From Arachis hypogaea (lineage: Eukaryota > Streptophyta > Magnoliopsida > Fabales > Fabaceae): a stretch of DNA of 64,000 nucleotides. The stretch lies in the NCBI RefSeq assembly GCF_003086295.3, contig NC_092052.1, positions 26,263,427 to 26,327,426 of the forward strand, read 5' to 3'. A program made the position numbers and the translations under genes. The notes beneath the pieces are model-generated. The model worked only from the letters and a program-made list of their open reading frames with translations, made no database searches and was not told where the DNA came from. Shown piece by piece: positions 10,701 to 21,239 of the stretch (position 1 is its first letter; every line of letters starts with the position of its first letter).

Positions 10701-11725
10701 TGGTTAAGTATGATTTTGGTCTTTAAGGTATAGGCTAAAAAATTTTTTTGTCTCTAACCTTTTTTTGCATATAAAATCGTCCTTATGACCAAAATACCCT
10801 TCTCTTCTTCTTCTTCTTTAGCAGCAACCAGCTGTTCATCTTCTTTTTCTTCTTCCACACCCTTAGCAACAACGGGTTGTTCATCGCCAAGTAGAGATGC
10901 CCTGTCCATTTTAGATATATTCGGAACAACAGCTCTCAAGGCGTAGAACCATTGGTTAAGCTTTTTCCTCCTTTGTCTCTCTGCTTCAACATGATTCAGG
11001 GGTTCCTCTTTTCCATTAGATTTACCAAATGCTGTCCTGACCAAATCCAAAGCACCCTGGTCTTCTGGTACTGTTTCCACATAACCAAGCTCAACAACTA
11101 TGGCTTTAAGAGGCACAAAAACAGCCGTTTGAAGACTAGCCGAGCTCCCAAGAAATGATCATGATTCTAGTTGGTTTGAACAGCTAACAGAATCAGAAAC
11201 CCAAATTGATTTGCCAAATGTGAAAGAACCACCAGGGCCACAAGGCAAATCGAAACCAAACATATTAAAAGAGGAAGAGGGTTGAAACGACGGCACATAG
11301 CAACAACTGGTAGCGGTGGTGCCACTGTGATCGGAGCCGGAATCAGAGATTTTGAAACATTTTTTTTGATGATTGGGAAAAAAAGTTTCTGTTTTGTATG
11401 TAGCAGTTTCACTTTTTTATTTTGTTTAACAATATTATTGTTATTCTTGAATTTGAATACTGTATTGTTGAATATTATGTGTTATTGTTGTTGTTCCTTT
11501 AATGGCTTATTTGTGATTTTTTTCTCCATTAATAGTTTTTATGTTCTTTTCTTTTTAATTTTATAATTTTTTATTAGGAGTAATTTAGACAAAATTTTAA
11601 GATTTAGGTCAAAATGATGATTTTAAAACTACGTTGAACCTTAGGGACAATTTTGTATAAAAAAAGGGTTAAGAACGAAAAAATTTTTTAGCCTATACCT
11701 TAAGAACCAAAATCGTACTTAACCC
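10701..11725. mobile_element. Pack-MULE carrying a bHLH gene fragment
   Basis: Two inverted repeats of about 90 bp bound a 1.0 kb segment. The left arm (10701-10792) starts GGTTAAGTATGATTTTGG and the right arm (11634-11725) ends with its near-complement. The inner parts (GGTATAGGCTAAAAAATTTTT) are nearly identical. Long inverted repeats around a captured gene piece define a Pack-MULE. The 9-bp flanks (all T at left, tttttctta at right) agree only partly, so the target duplication is unproven. The captured piece is described separately. Confidence 0.75.
10885..11263 (-). pseudogene. Captured bHLH13/JAM-like transcription factor fragment
   Basis: On the minus strand the frame gives GKSIWVSDS, then [26 protein letters not shown], then [14 protein letters not shown], then [18 protein letters not shown], then [22 protein letters not shown]. 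The first part is the end of the bHLH-MYC N-terminal domain. The second is the basic region and helix 1 with the H-E-R E-box contacts. VFVPLKxxVVELG with VPEDQ points to the bHLH13/JAM branch of the MYC2 family, which as I recall represses jasmonate responses. A TGA replaces an expected Arg codon, helix 2 is absent, and after LLGD the frame enters a repetitive Glu-rich segment made twice ([16 protein letters not shown]). It lies wholly within the Pack-MULE and is not a working gene. Confidence 0.75.
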
Positions 11726-12814
11726 TTTTTCTTAGGAAAATTCTAAGGTGCTGAGGGAAAGATTCCTCAACACCTGCGGATTGCACGTGTCATGGATGGG
11801 TGTATTCTGCAGGCTCAATAGGAGCAGAAAAGAGCAGGTATGGGTCCCCCAATGACAGATAATGAAAGTGACACTTGATATTAATTAGTTGATCTAATTA
11901 AAGTGATCAAAATTTTAATTGAGTGTTTACGTAGTGGGCCGCACGCAGGATTTTAAATGGATTGGTGTGGACCTAAATTTTTTGCTTGATGGGTTTTGGA
12001 TTGTAACCTTTATTATTGTGAATGGAGTGTGGTAGTTAGATTTTGATTTTGAGGTCTGAGTTGGATTTGAAGAAAGTTGGCTGGACTAGTGGTGGTAGGT
12101 CCAAAAGGGTAGTTGGGCTATGTTAAGAAAGTGGTTATGGAATACAAAAAAAAATAATAAAAGAAAATTTGTGATGGAAGTTGCATGGAAGAGTGTAGAG
12201 ATAAAGAACATTGCATGAAGGAAAGAATGAAGTAGTATTTGGCCGTCACACTGGGAAAAAAAAAGAAGTTTGTGGCTGTCTTGAATATTATTAATTTCAT
12301 GTGTTATAATATTATTAATTTAAAACACTGTTTAGAGTTGTACTTATAACATCTTCAATTTGTTAGATATTTTATATAGTTTTCATGTATTATTATTCCT
12401 TTAATAAAATATTTTATGTTCAAAAGGTAATTTATTTTATTTATTTTAACTAAATCATAATTTTATTTCTATGTTCATGTTTTCGTTGGTTTTTTAAGAT
12501 ATTGTTAAGATTTGCTATGTCATTGTAGGTTATTTAAAATTTGATGTTGGGACTCGTTATATACTTTCAATTTTGTTAATTTACAAAACTGCAAATCCAA
12601 TCCAATTCAAACTGCACCACAAGTAAAATAAGTGTTCGAATCGGATGAGTTTTCGACTTAAAATCGGTTCAAACCGCACTGCCAAAATCGCTAGTTGCTG
12701 GTGGTGAATTGTCAAGGTTATCATGTTAGAATAGTGTTTAATTGTTTAATTCTTTGGAATGTTTTATACATAATGTGAGAGATGGAGGGTTCATATGTTT
12801 TAGGGTTTAGAGTT
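11726..12814. other. Non-coding stretch, no gene recognised
   Basis: Moderately AT-rich with a few GC-richer patches near 11750-11850. The short frames are low-complexity. I see no family match, inverted repeat or RNA gene. Confidence 0.4.
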
Positions 12815-13030
12815 TATGTTCGGCGGTTTAGCAATTGGAAAGGTGAATAGTTAGCTGAGTATTTAGGGTTTAATATGTGTGATGAAGGTCTGTTAGATGT
12901 GTTTAGAATCTAGGGTTTAAGGTTGATTGGTTGGAAATGGGAATAGCTAGTTGAGGATTGAGGGTTTAATTTGTGTGATGAAAGTCTTTTATATAGGATT
13001 ATGGGTTAGGGTTTAGGGTTTAGGATTTTT
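12815..13030. repeat. Imperfect direct duplication with telomere-like TTTAGGG motifs
   Basis: Two diverged copies about 100 bp apart share ttggaaa...gaatag.tag.tgag, then agggtttaat.tgtgtgatgaa.gtct (about 12833-12900 and 12930-13000). Plant telomere-type units (gggtttagggtttagg) occur at 13008-13024. The run is too short to be a relocated telomere. Confidence 0.5.
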
Positions 13031-13731
13031 TATTTAGGAAGGTAAATTTATTCTATGTATTACATGTTACTAATATGACAACCAAAATATGTCACGTGTC
13101 ACTTTTTCATTGTAATTGAAATCAAATCTCTCCCTCCAATATTAGAGAGTTCGACGCTACTCCCCGCTATTTTTTGAACCAAACTGTGATACATGTCACT
13201 CCCTCTATGTGTCGCTGTCCTTATGTCGGTATATGTAATTTATTCTTATGTCGGTATATGTACTTTATTTAGTGCTTATGCGTTATTATCTAATTTGATA
13301 ATCAAATTGTTCACATTACATTCTCGAATTAAAATATGGAGAAAATATTTACTGCGAAAACTAATAAAGTCCGTTCCTAAATATTCTCGTCTATGTCGGA
13401 ACATTTTTCTATTTCTCTCTACCCTTTCCACGGTATGTAAACAATTTATAATTTATTCTTTGTATTAGTAATTTCAGAAATCAAAATGTGTCGCCCGATA
13501 TTGTTTGTTATGAGTAAAATAAAGTTTTTTTTCTTGTAAAATGTACAAACTCCATTTCCAAGTTAATTTTGTAATTATTAATTGTATGTTTTTTATACGC
13601 GAACATCTAATTATAATTTAAAATATAGAGACAAAAAAACATATTATTTTTAAATCTTAATGAATAAAAATTAATTAATTTTATTTGTGCAACCGGTTTG
13701 AGATCTGATTAAACATAATAGTCTATACGGT
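13031..13731. other. AT-rich spacer, no gene seen
   Basis: The 91-codon plus-strand frame at 13193-13468 is hydrophobic and shows no family features. I do not count it as a gene. Confidence 0.4.
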
Positions 13732-14471
13732 CAGGGACGGACTGGGGGGGGGGGGAGCAGTGGCTTTGGCCCTTCCAACAAATTTTAAACTTATATGATG
13801 AGGTTATAATAGATGCATTATATAGAATAAAATTTAATAGCGTAATAATAACAAAAAGAGTTATTATTTATCATGTATTAGAGTTTAAAATTCTCTACAT
13901 ACATTTATATTATTTGTATTTTTTTATTTGATTTAGAGTTCTTTTTATATTTATTTTTAAAAAATTAATTTTAATATCTATAATCATATAAAAATACTTT
14001 AATATTATTTATGATAATATTATTCTTTTTTAATTGGTATTTTAGTTGTTTCTTTTTTATTATTTTTCTATTAATTTTTACCCGTACTATTATATAAAAA
14101 TACTTTAGTATATTTTAAATTCACACAACAAAATTGTTAGTGAAATTCATTTATATTATTTTAGATCATATTTTACAATGATATAAAACATAAAAATTTA
14201 ACTCGCTACACATAAATACCTACTGAAGTAAATTAATTAACAAAATATTAAAAACTAAAAAATTTTATACTTTGTTAGATGTAAAATCATAAAAAATTAT
14301 GAAAAAAATTAGAGACTGAGATAATTCTTTTATTTGACAAGTATTCATTAATTTTTTAATTAAAAAACTAATTATGCTTATATGACATAATCATATATAT
14401 GATATTATATTTGATTATTCAAGATTTTAATTTTCGACCCTTCTTTTATTTGATTTCTAGATCCGTCCATG
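13732..14471. mobile_element. Non-autonomous hAT element, second copy, inverted
   Basis: The left end is CAGGGACGGACTGG and the right end, read inward, is CATGGACGGATCTAG. These are the same termini as the hAT element at 7778-8987, in opposite orientation. The flanks tatacggt and tacacagt agree at 6 of 8 bases, fitting a decayed 8-bp duplication. A run of 12 G lies at 13744-13755. The 740-bp interior is AT-rich without coding capacity. Confidence 0.7.
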
Positions 14472-14694
14472 TACACAGTTGGAGAATAAATTAATTAATT
14501 ACGCGCTTTAAAAAAATGTGTATTAAGAAAAATAAAGGTAATTGGTATTTGAATTTTCGTTTGTTTGTTGTATTTTTAATAATCAGTAACGAAATAAAAT
14601 GGGAAGAATTTATAATAAAAGGAGATTAAAATTTTTAGAAGGTCATGTAAAAAGAGGATATTCCATGAGAAAAATATTTGGATTTACTAAAATG

Positions 14695-14743
<49 letters not shown>

Positions 14744-15014
14744 TGATTGGGGACAAAAATTAATACACGTGGGCATCCATGTTTGCACATCATAAGTAAT
14801 TATATGGTGTAATTCATTATATGCGAAAAATTTTAAGTTCCAACAAATTACAAGGATTGAATCCAATTGAATGCAGCTATTATCATAATGAAAGGTTCGA
14901 ACGGAGGGGCTGTGACAGTTCAGTAGAGTAGGAAGCTGAGGATGCTTCCTTTATAAGGGAGTTCCTTTCGCACAGGGTTTGTATAAAACCAAACCAACTT
15001 AAGTTGTTGCATAC
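14472..15014. repeat. Spacer with a (TTA)n microsatellite at 14696-14743
   Basis: About 16 uninterrupted ATT units, probably length-variable between individuals. The rest is AT-rich. The last 120 bp before 15015 may hold the promoter of the viroplasmin-domain gene: a TATAA-like tataaaacc lies at about 14982-14990, some 30 bp before the ATG. Confidence 0.7.
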
Positions 15015-15880
15015 ATGGATATTGGTCGGTTCTATTACTATGTTGTGAGGAGAGGAAGAAAGCCAGGCATATACACGTCATGGAAAAAATGCAATCAACA
15101 AGTGTATGGCTTCAAGGAGAGTCAGTACAAGGGCTTCATGGTAAGGCGCGAGGTGAAGTCGTGGTGGAGTTTGCCAAGACAAGACCCCAACGGTGATAAC
15201 ACTGTACCTGAGGCTCAAGAGTTGGCGGTAAGGTTTGAAGATCTCAAGGTTGGAGAGTGTGTCAGCATTACGGGAGACGGGAGCAATGGATCTGGCACCG
15301 CTGCGACGGACTTGTTGCTTCATGAGCTAGGTGCGTTTAGGTCATGTTTGTGGTTTATTTTTTTTTTTTTTGGTGTCATGTTACAATCGGTCTTGATGTA
15401 GAGGTAATCTGTTTTGCACATGTGCCCGTAGATATCGCACCGAAGCTTGACCCCACCTCGTTCATGATTATGGAAGACATGGTGCAACTGCTGTTAAGGG
15501 TTTGTGTTCATCTTCAGGTTGGTCCTCCAGTCTTTTTCCTGCGTGACGGCTTCCGCAGGGAAGAAAATAACTATCATGGGTTTGGGGTTTCTTTGCAAAG
15601 CACCGCGAAGGGGATTAACTTCTTTGTGTCTAGGAGGCTGTCGACTGATGAGCGATTGGCAAGACAGGATGCCGCCTTCATCACTTTGGAGAGGCTCCTG
15701 GATGAGGCGGAAGTGAAAATATTTGACTTTAATTTCCAAGTTGCTCTTTGATAAAAGGAAGAGCTTGCTGAGGCACAACGCATGGCAAGGTTGTTGGTGA
15801 TGGAGCATGTAATGATGCTGGAGAAAGAGAACGCTGAGCTGAAGCATAGGTTGGGACTCTACAACCAGATGTCCAGCTAG
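15015..15880 (+). pseudogene. Viroplasmin/RNase H1-N domain protein
   Basis: Exon 1 (15015-15330) begins MDIGRFYYYVVRRGRKPGIY and continues TSWKKCNQQVYGF and YKGFMVRREV. This is the fold shared by caulimovirus viroplasmin and the N-terminus of eukaryotic RNase H1, which binds RNA-DNA hybrids. A GT/AG intron (15331-15431) leads in frame to exon 2 (15432-15880). Exon 2 holds an unassigned domain (KLDPTSFMIMEDMVQ, GPPVFFLRDGFRREEN, NFFVSRRLSTDERLARQDA) and an amphipathic, coiled-coil-like end (EELAEAQRMA, MLEKENAELKHRLG). Two adjacent stops (TGA TAA) lie at 15749-15754. They vanish only if a 45-nt segment (15713-15757, GT...AG) is an intron, which is unusually short for plants. The gene is therefore either broken or oddly spliced. 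Confidence 0.62.
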
Positions 15881-17396
15881 GCAAGTGGGATGGCTTTCGC
15901 TGTTGGAGAAGGTTCGTCGTGTCCGGTTTGTTATGTATGTGTTTTGTGCTTTTGATTAGTTTAGTGGTGTGGCATTTATGAACATAAAGAACTTGAATGT
16001 TGCCAGTTATTATATGTATGTCAAATGCATACTGGTTTCTCTGCTGGACAACGTGTGTGTCATGTAGAGCCTTAATTCATGCCCAGAAAATTATCTTCTT
16101 CACTTGTTATGAAGTTTTACAGTACGGTAAAATTCTTTGGGGGCGTTTACACTTGGACGAAGGCAGGATAAATGCCGTAGTATTTCAACTTCTAAAAGAA
16201 AAAAAAAATTAAGCTTGTAGTCCTGCGACGAAAATGGCTTCCAGGAAGAACAAGTTGTCGGTGTTGGTAGTATGAAGCTGCAGGCGGCAGAATGGCAAGG
16301 ATTAGGGTGAAGGGTTATCACTGGGATTTTAACGACAGAACGAAAAACGTAATCGAATCCGAGTTTTTGAAAAAAAAAGTTATGGTTTGGGAGGCGTGTG
16401 TTGAAGGGGATAGAGGTCATTTACCCATCTTTTCACTATGCAGATGATGCTCAATCCTAAAGCCCGTACACTGGTAACGGTCACATCCAACCTTTACATT
16501 AGTTGATGTATTGCTTCCTTGATGAGTGATAGCAGATTTTAGTGATATCTATAACTGAGAAAATAAAAGAAAGCTTCCGATGCACGTTTGTGACTATGTT
16601 AATCTTTTTGGTTTGATGTTGATTAGCCTTTTCCATGGTAACAGAAAACAAAATTAGGTAAGTGTGGAAAAATTTCCAAGAGGATCAATTTATTGTTGCG
16701 GTCCGCGTGTATAGAGTTTAGGGTTCAAATATGATGTTTTTTAATTTAATTTGTTTTTGGGCGGATAGTGTATTTTAGAAATAATATGCTCCCAAAATCA
16801 CGGTTAAGTCCTCTAATTTTAAGTTATGAAACCTTACAAAATAAGCTGTTACAAAATCGTGTAACAAGGACTTTATCTCAGTGGATTTGAACTTCTTAGA
16901 AATTTTTAATGTGGTTCGTGGAAAAGAAAAAGTTATTTCCACTAGATTTTGGCCATCTTATCACATCTGATGAGCATAATAACCCTAAACCCCTAGAGTA
17001 TGCATGTCACATCCAACTTTACCAACGATTAGACAAGGACTTTAGTGTAGAAGGTTTCTTTCTCTCTCAATATGTATTATAATTTTTTGTTGGCGCGAGA
17101 AGCTGTTTTCCTACAACTTGTGTTTAAAAAAAAGTTTCAATCATTTCCAAAGCCCATTTTTCTTTGATTTTTAAATGGATGTTAATTTTATGAGTAATTT
17201 AATTTATGTTTGGGATCCGCCTATACACAAAGAAGGTTGGGAAGTCATGGAGATTGGATAGGGTTGTTATCATATTGGGCCTATTTATACCCAAGGGGGT
17301 TCTCTTGGATCCAACTTGGTGTAACTTAGCAAAATATAAGTGGAACTTTCCTTCATTGTTATCCTAGCTAATGTCATTTTAACTAAGATACAGGAA
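15881..17396. other. Interval between the two plus-strand MULE genes
   Basis: It may be intron or intergenic DNA of the MULE. Short plus-strand frames (for example 16233-16270, MASRKNKLSVLVV) are not recognisable. Ulp1-type MULE genes usually have a longer N-terminal part, and I do not find it here. It may be missing or decayed. Confidence 0.4.
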
Positions 17397-19950
17397 ATGA
17401 AGTATCCGACTTCGGAGGAGAAGGAAAAGAGCTCCATGAAGGATAAGAGTACTTTGCTCGACAAAGATGCGGAAGCCACCGACCTCGACGTCTCTCTTGC
17501 TAGGTATGAATAGAGCATTTTATATTTACGCTAACTGAATGAAGTTAGGACCTCGTTTCCAACTAACAGGGTTGGCGTTCATGTTTTTTGTTGTAGCAGC
17601 GTAGTGGCAAAAGGAGCAGACGGTGGGGGTAGGTCGCTGAAGGAGAAGATGTTGAATGTGTTGAACATGGTTCAGGAGGTAACGAGAAACAATTCATGTG
17701 GTTTTCTTTGTCTTTATTTAAACATCAACGGCGGGTGTTCCGGGGCATAAACCATTGTAACTATTTGAACGCAGCATGTGTTGGCGGATAGGGATGTGAC
17801 GAAGATGATTCTGAAGACCCACAACGACCAGCTGCGCACCATGATGGAGCTACTGGCGGATCACGGTAAAGCCATTCAAGCGTTGATAACCCTTGTTAAT
17901 ACCACCAAGGACGACCAAGGAGGGGACAAATACTCCAAATCAAGGCATGCTGCATGTTTGAGGACTAGGAGGAGAAAGCCTGGTAAAGTCGATCGAAAAC
18001 TGAAGACTCCACGGGGAAAGAAATCCTCCGCGGGTCAGAAGGTGCCTCCTCGAAGACGGCGTGCCAAGAAGACCCTGGGTTCGTCCTCTGAAAGAAAGTC
18101 TCCACGCTGCACGGATAAGCATTAGGGAACACCCCTTCAAGCAGCAGCAGCCGAGACCAAGGTCATGTCGATGAAGGTAATGCTTTATTTTTTTACCATT
18201 ACGTTAAAGGTTCTGTGTCCAGTTGGGTGACTCTCTGCGTCTTACAAATAATCTTTGTTACTGGTGCTGAAGACCTGCCTCGGGTAAGAATATGGACTAC
18301 GATATGTTTATGTTTTATTTGTTGTTCACTTGCAGAATAGTGTTGTGTTGTTCTGATCATGGTGTATTTTGGTCCACTAGTGCTTGAATCTGTCATTCCG
18401 CCCACCGGAGGGTATGCGCTTCGTCAGGAAGGAACTCGCCGTTGCGGCTTTCATATTCTCGTCGGAACTGGACAACAGGTACGCTTGTTACGTTCAGATA
18501 CATGCTTAGGAATATAGACGATGTGGTTTACCGAAGAATGTCTCTCAGTTGTCCTATGACCACAAGCCATTAGTTAACAATTCACACCCTTCGGTACAGC
18601 GAGGTCCTGGTGGAGGACGAAAACTCCTGCAAAGACCGAGGTGCACTGCTGACACTGCGGCCGGGCCAGATGGTTGTTGAGGACCTAAGTACAACCTAGC
18701 CATGTGAAACCTTATGCATCGGTTAGTCATAGATGTCTAGTTTTAAAGGAACAAGCTTTTTCCTCTTCATGCAGGTTATAAATCTTGTCTGCACGATGTT
18801 AACGCATGAGAATAGGAATGAGTCATGGTTTCTGCCGACGACCATTTCGGTACCTGTTACGACCCCACCTATGTTTTGACACATATCTCCGCATGATTCT
18901 AGTATGACTGGATTTTTTTTGTTGCTAATCCTCTTACAGCAAGTGGCTCTTAGCCCGGTGAGTCATAGCATCGACACGTTCGAGTATATCCGCAGTAGGT
19001 TCATGGGATATGCAGATGATTTATGAATGGTGAGTATATTGATCCCATCAATGGTCTTGTGTGATATGTGTTTCTGTTGACTGTATTATGTATCATTTGT
19101 TCATGTTGCGACGCAGATACATGTCCCCATGCATAGAGACAACCATTAGTATCTAATGGTGGTCGAGCTTGTCAACTGCAAACTGCTGTATCTCGATTCC
19201 ACCAAGCACAGTGACCACAGGGAGTCAAGGGTCTCACAAATGAAGTTTGTGGTAAGAGTATTCGGTTTTCTCAAACTATGGCCTTTTCCGGATGTTGATG
19301 GTGACCTTTACATTTTATATTTTTTGAGATGCCTCTGTGTGGGAATAACTTACAAGAGCTATAACTGGTGTCAGGCTTTCTTTGTTGAGAACATGCTAGA
19401 GGACAAGAGATTTTGGAAAAAGAAAGACCATTACAAGCCACACCCATCAACTTTTGACGTTACAGAGCCCCCCATAGGCCAGCAAGCGGAGCAATCATAA
19501 GCTTTCTTTTGTGCCTACCCCCTGACTATTCATTTGTCACAAACATTCATGCCTTAGTGGATTCCATTTTGGGAAGTTATGCACTTGCTTACCTACTTAT
19601 CGTTAATTAACAAGCAGGAATGACTGCGGAGTTTGGGTTTGCCAATGGATGATGCTGAATTGGGTTTGGGGGAATGTTGATTTGGAGGTAAGTTATGGAT
19701 GGACTCACTCTCATATTCCGTGTCCAGTCACTGCCACATCCCTAACGAGTTCGTTGTTGTTTTGTAGGATGTGAACGATCACACAAGAATGAGGCTTGCC
19801 TTGGACTTGGTGATAGGAGCTTATAATCCCATCGCTCGTGATGTTGGGCGCAGAGCAGTCCGTAATTGGGATAGTGAGATGCAACGGACCACGAATAGGG
19901 CAAAAAAGGGACGAAAGAAATTAGCGAAGCCAATCGCTTCTCCGAGTTAG
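17397..19950 (+). pseudogene. Ulp1-like (C48) cysteine protease gene of the MULE, multi-exon
   Basis: Exons with GT/AG borders can be followed: about 17397-17501, 17598-17679, 17775-18177, 18381-18479, 18600-18684, 18778-18849, 18940-19029, 19117-19251, 19373-19497, 19619-19687 and 19769-19950. A basic, NLS-like part (RRRKPGKVDRKLK, PPRRRRAKK) precedes a protease domain with FRPPEGMRFVRKELAVAAF, SWFLPTTIS, DNH-stop-YLMVVELV, LLYLDS and NDCGVWVCQWMM. The catalytic His, Asp and Cys of the Ulp1 fold are all visible. Lesions: TAG at 18123, a splice donor changed to CT after VVED (18685), TGA in DDL-stop (19022), and TAG replacing the Trp after the catalytic His. The family cleaves SUMO or similar conjugates; the MULE versions have no known target. 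Confidence 0.72.
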
Positions 19951-21239
19951 AGCATCACCATATGATGTGTGCTATTCTGGCGTAATGCTAATCTGGCGTA
20001 GTGCCATTCGTTATTGTTACAATCATATGCTGTTGCCATCAAATTGGTGTTATTTTGACAGCATATTAGGGACCCTAATATGCAACTCGTATGTGATATT
20101 AGGCACCATAATATGCTTATTTTGTGTAAAACCTTTGACGATTATATTTTGGTATAAGTGTAACAACCTACTGCATGAAAGATGGCACCGTTCCTATGTC
20201 TATTTCCAGTTAAAAATCTCATCTTGTTACGTATTCAGTTATTAAGTAACGCTAAACTTTTATCTTGTTACTTCAGCATTTCGTATCTAACCTTGCGCCT
20301 CAAATTTTGCAGTTCATGCCCAAAACCCGTTGACCTAATTGTTTCATGGGCAGAGAAGCGTGTGAGATTAACTGTCTTTTGCGACCCAAAAAAATTTCAT
20401 CTACACTAAGCTTTGGCTTGGTCTCCATGTCTGGCCTTTCAATAAGTAACCATTTACTTGGGAAACATCATTAAATATTGAGTACAACATAAAGAATGCC
20501 AATCCATCGGGCACTAAACAACCAAACCGTTAAAAAATAATAAAGCAGTAACTACGGGCTTTTTTTTTCTTGCCCATATACAAACAAAATTAATCTAGGA
20601 TCCCTTTTCAACCACATGACTTCGCATCCTCCCCCAACCAAATCAACGGTTGGCATAGGGGTTAACAGATTGCTCGCGTCGCGTCCTAAATCCTGCATCG
20701 CATCTGCAACAAAATAAATCTAATTTCATATGAAATAGAAGGATGATACATCCCTCAAGGGATGTATGACATAAAGAGCTCTAGATTTAGAAAGCTTGAC
20801 GAGTCATAATGCATGGAATACATAAGGCTAACTTAACTCCTATCCTACCCTGGTACGTACAGTTGACCAAAATTAATTCAAATAGCTATAAGTGCACCAT
20901 ATTAGCAGCATAACCATAACTGATTTTATACTATACTGATGTTTTTAGTCCAACATTAATGCAACCAGCCGTCATCACACTATATTTGGCCATAATCCAC
21001 TAAGTCATGTTATACTCCACTAATAAGTGCTTATTAGTTCTAAAATCATACCTTTACAATCGAAATTAACTCATACTCTATCAAACTAGTCGGCATTCTC
21101 TTTGCCCCCGGGTTCGACACATAGGTTATCACCCACTATCGACTCCCAATCATCATTGGACATTAAGGCGGTGCCGTTTACCCCCACCCCCACCCCCACC
21201 CCCACATTCATCGTCCTGTAACAAAAAAAAAATACTAGT
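19951..21239. other. Interval between convergent MULE genes
   Basis: It should hold both 3' ends. A (CCCCCA)n run of four to five units lies at 21181-21206. No other coding region is recognised. Confidence 0.5.

Noticed and set aside
11167..11566. Overlapping frames on both strands inside the Pack-MULE
   Set aside because: Neither matches a family. The bHLH homology ends near 11263 and the rest is T-rich filler.
13008..13024. Interstitial telomere
   Set aside because: Only about two and a half TTTAGGG units; likely chance or a short telo-box-like motif.
13193..13468. 91-codon hydrophobic frame as a possible membrane peptide
   Set aside because: No family features, and AT-rich spacer gives such frames by chance.
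15015..15330. Endogenous caulimovirus insertion, because of the viroplasmin-type domain
   Set aside because: No movement protein, coat protein or viral RT is nearby, the gene has an intron, and it lies beside MULE genes. The domain is also in cellular RNase H1.
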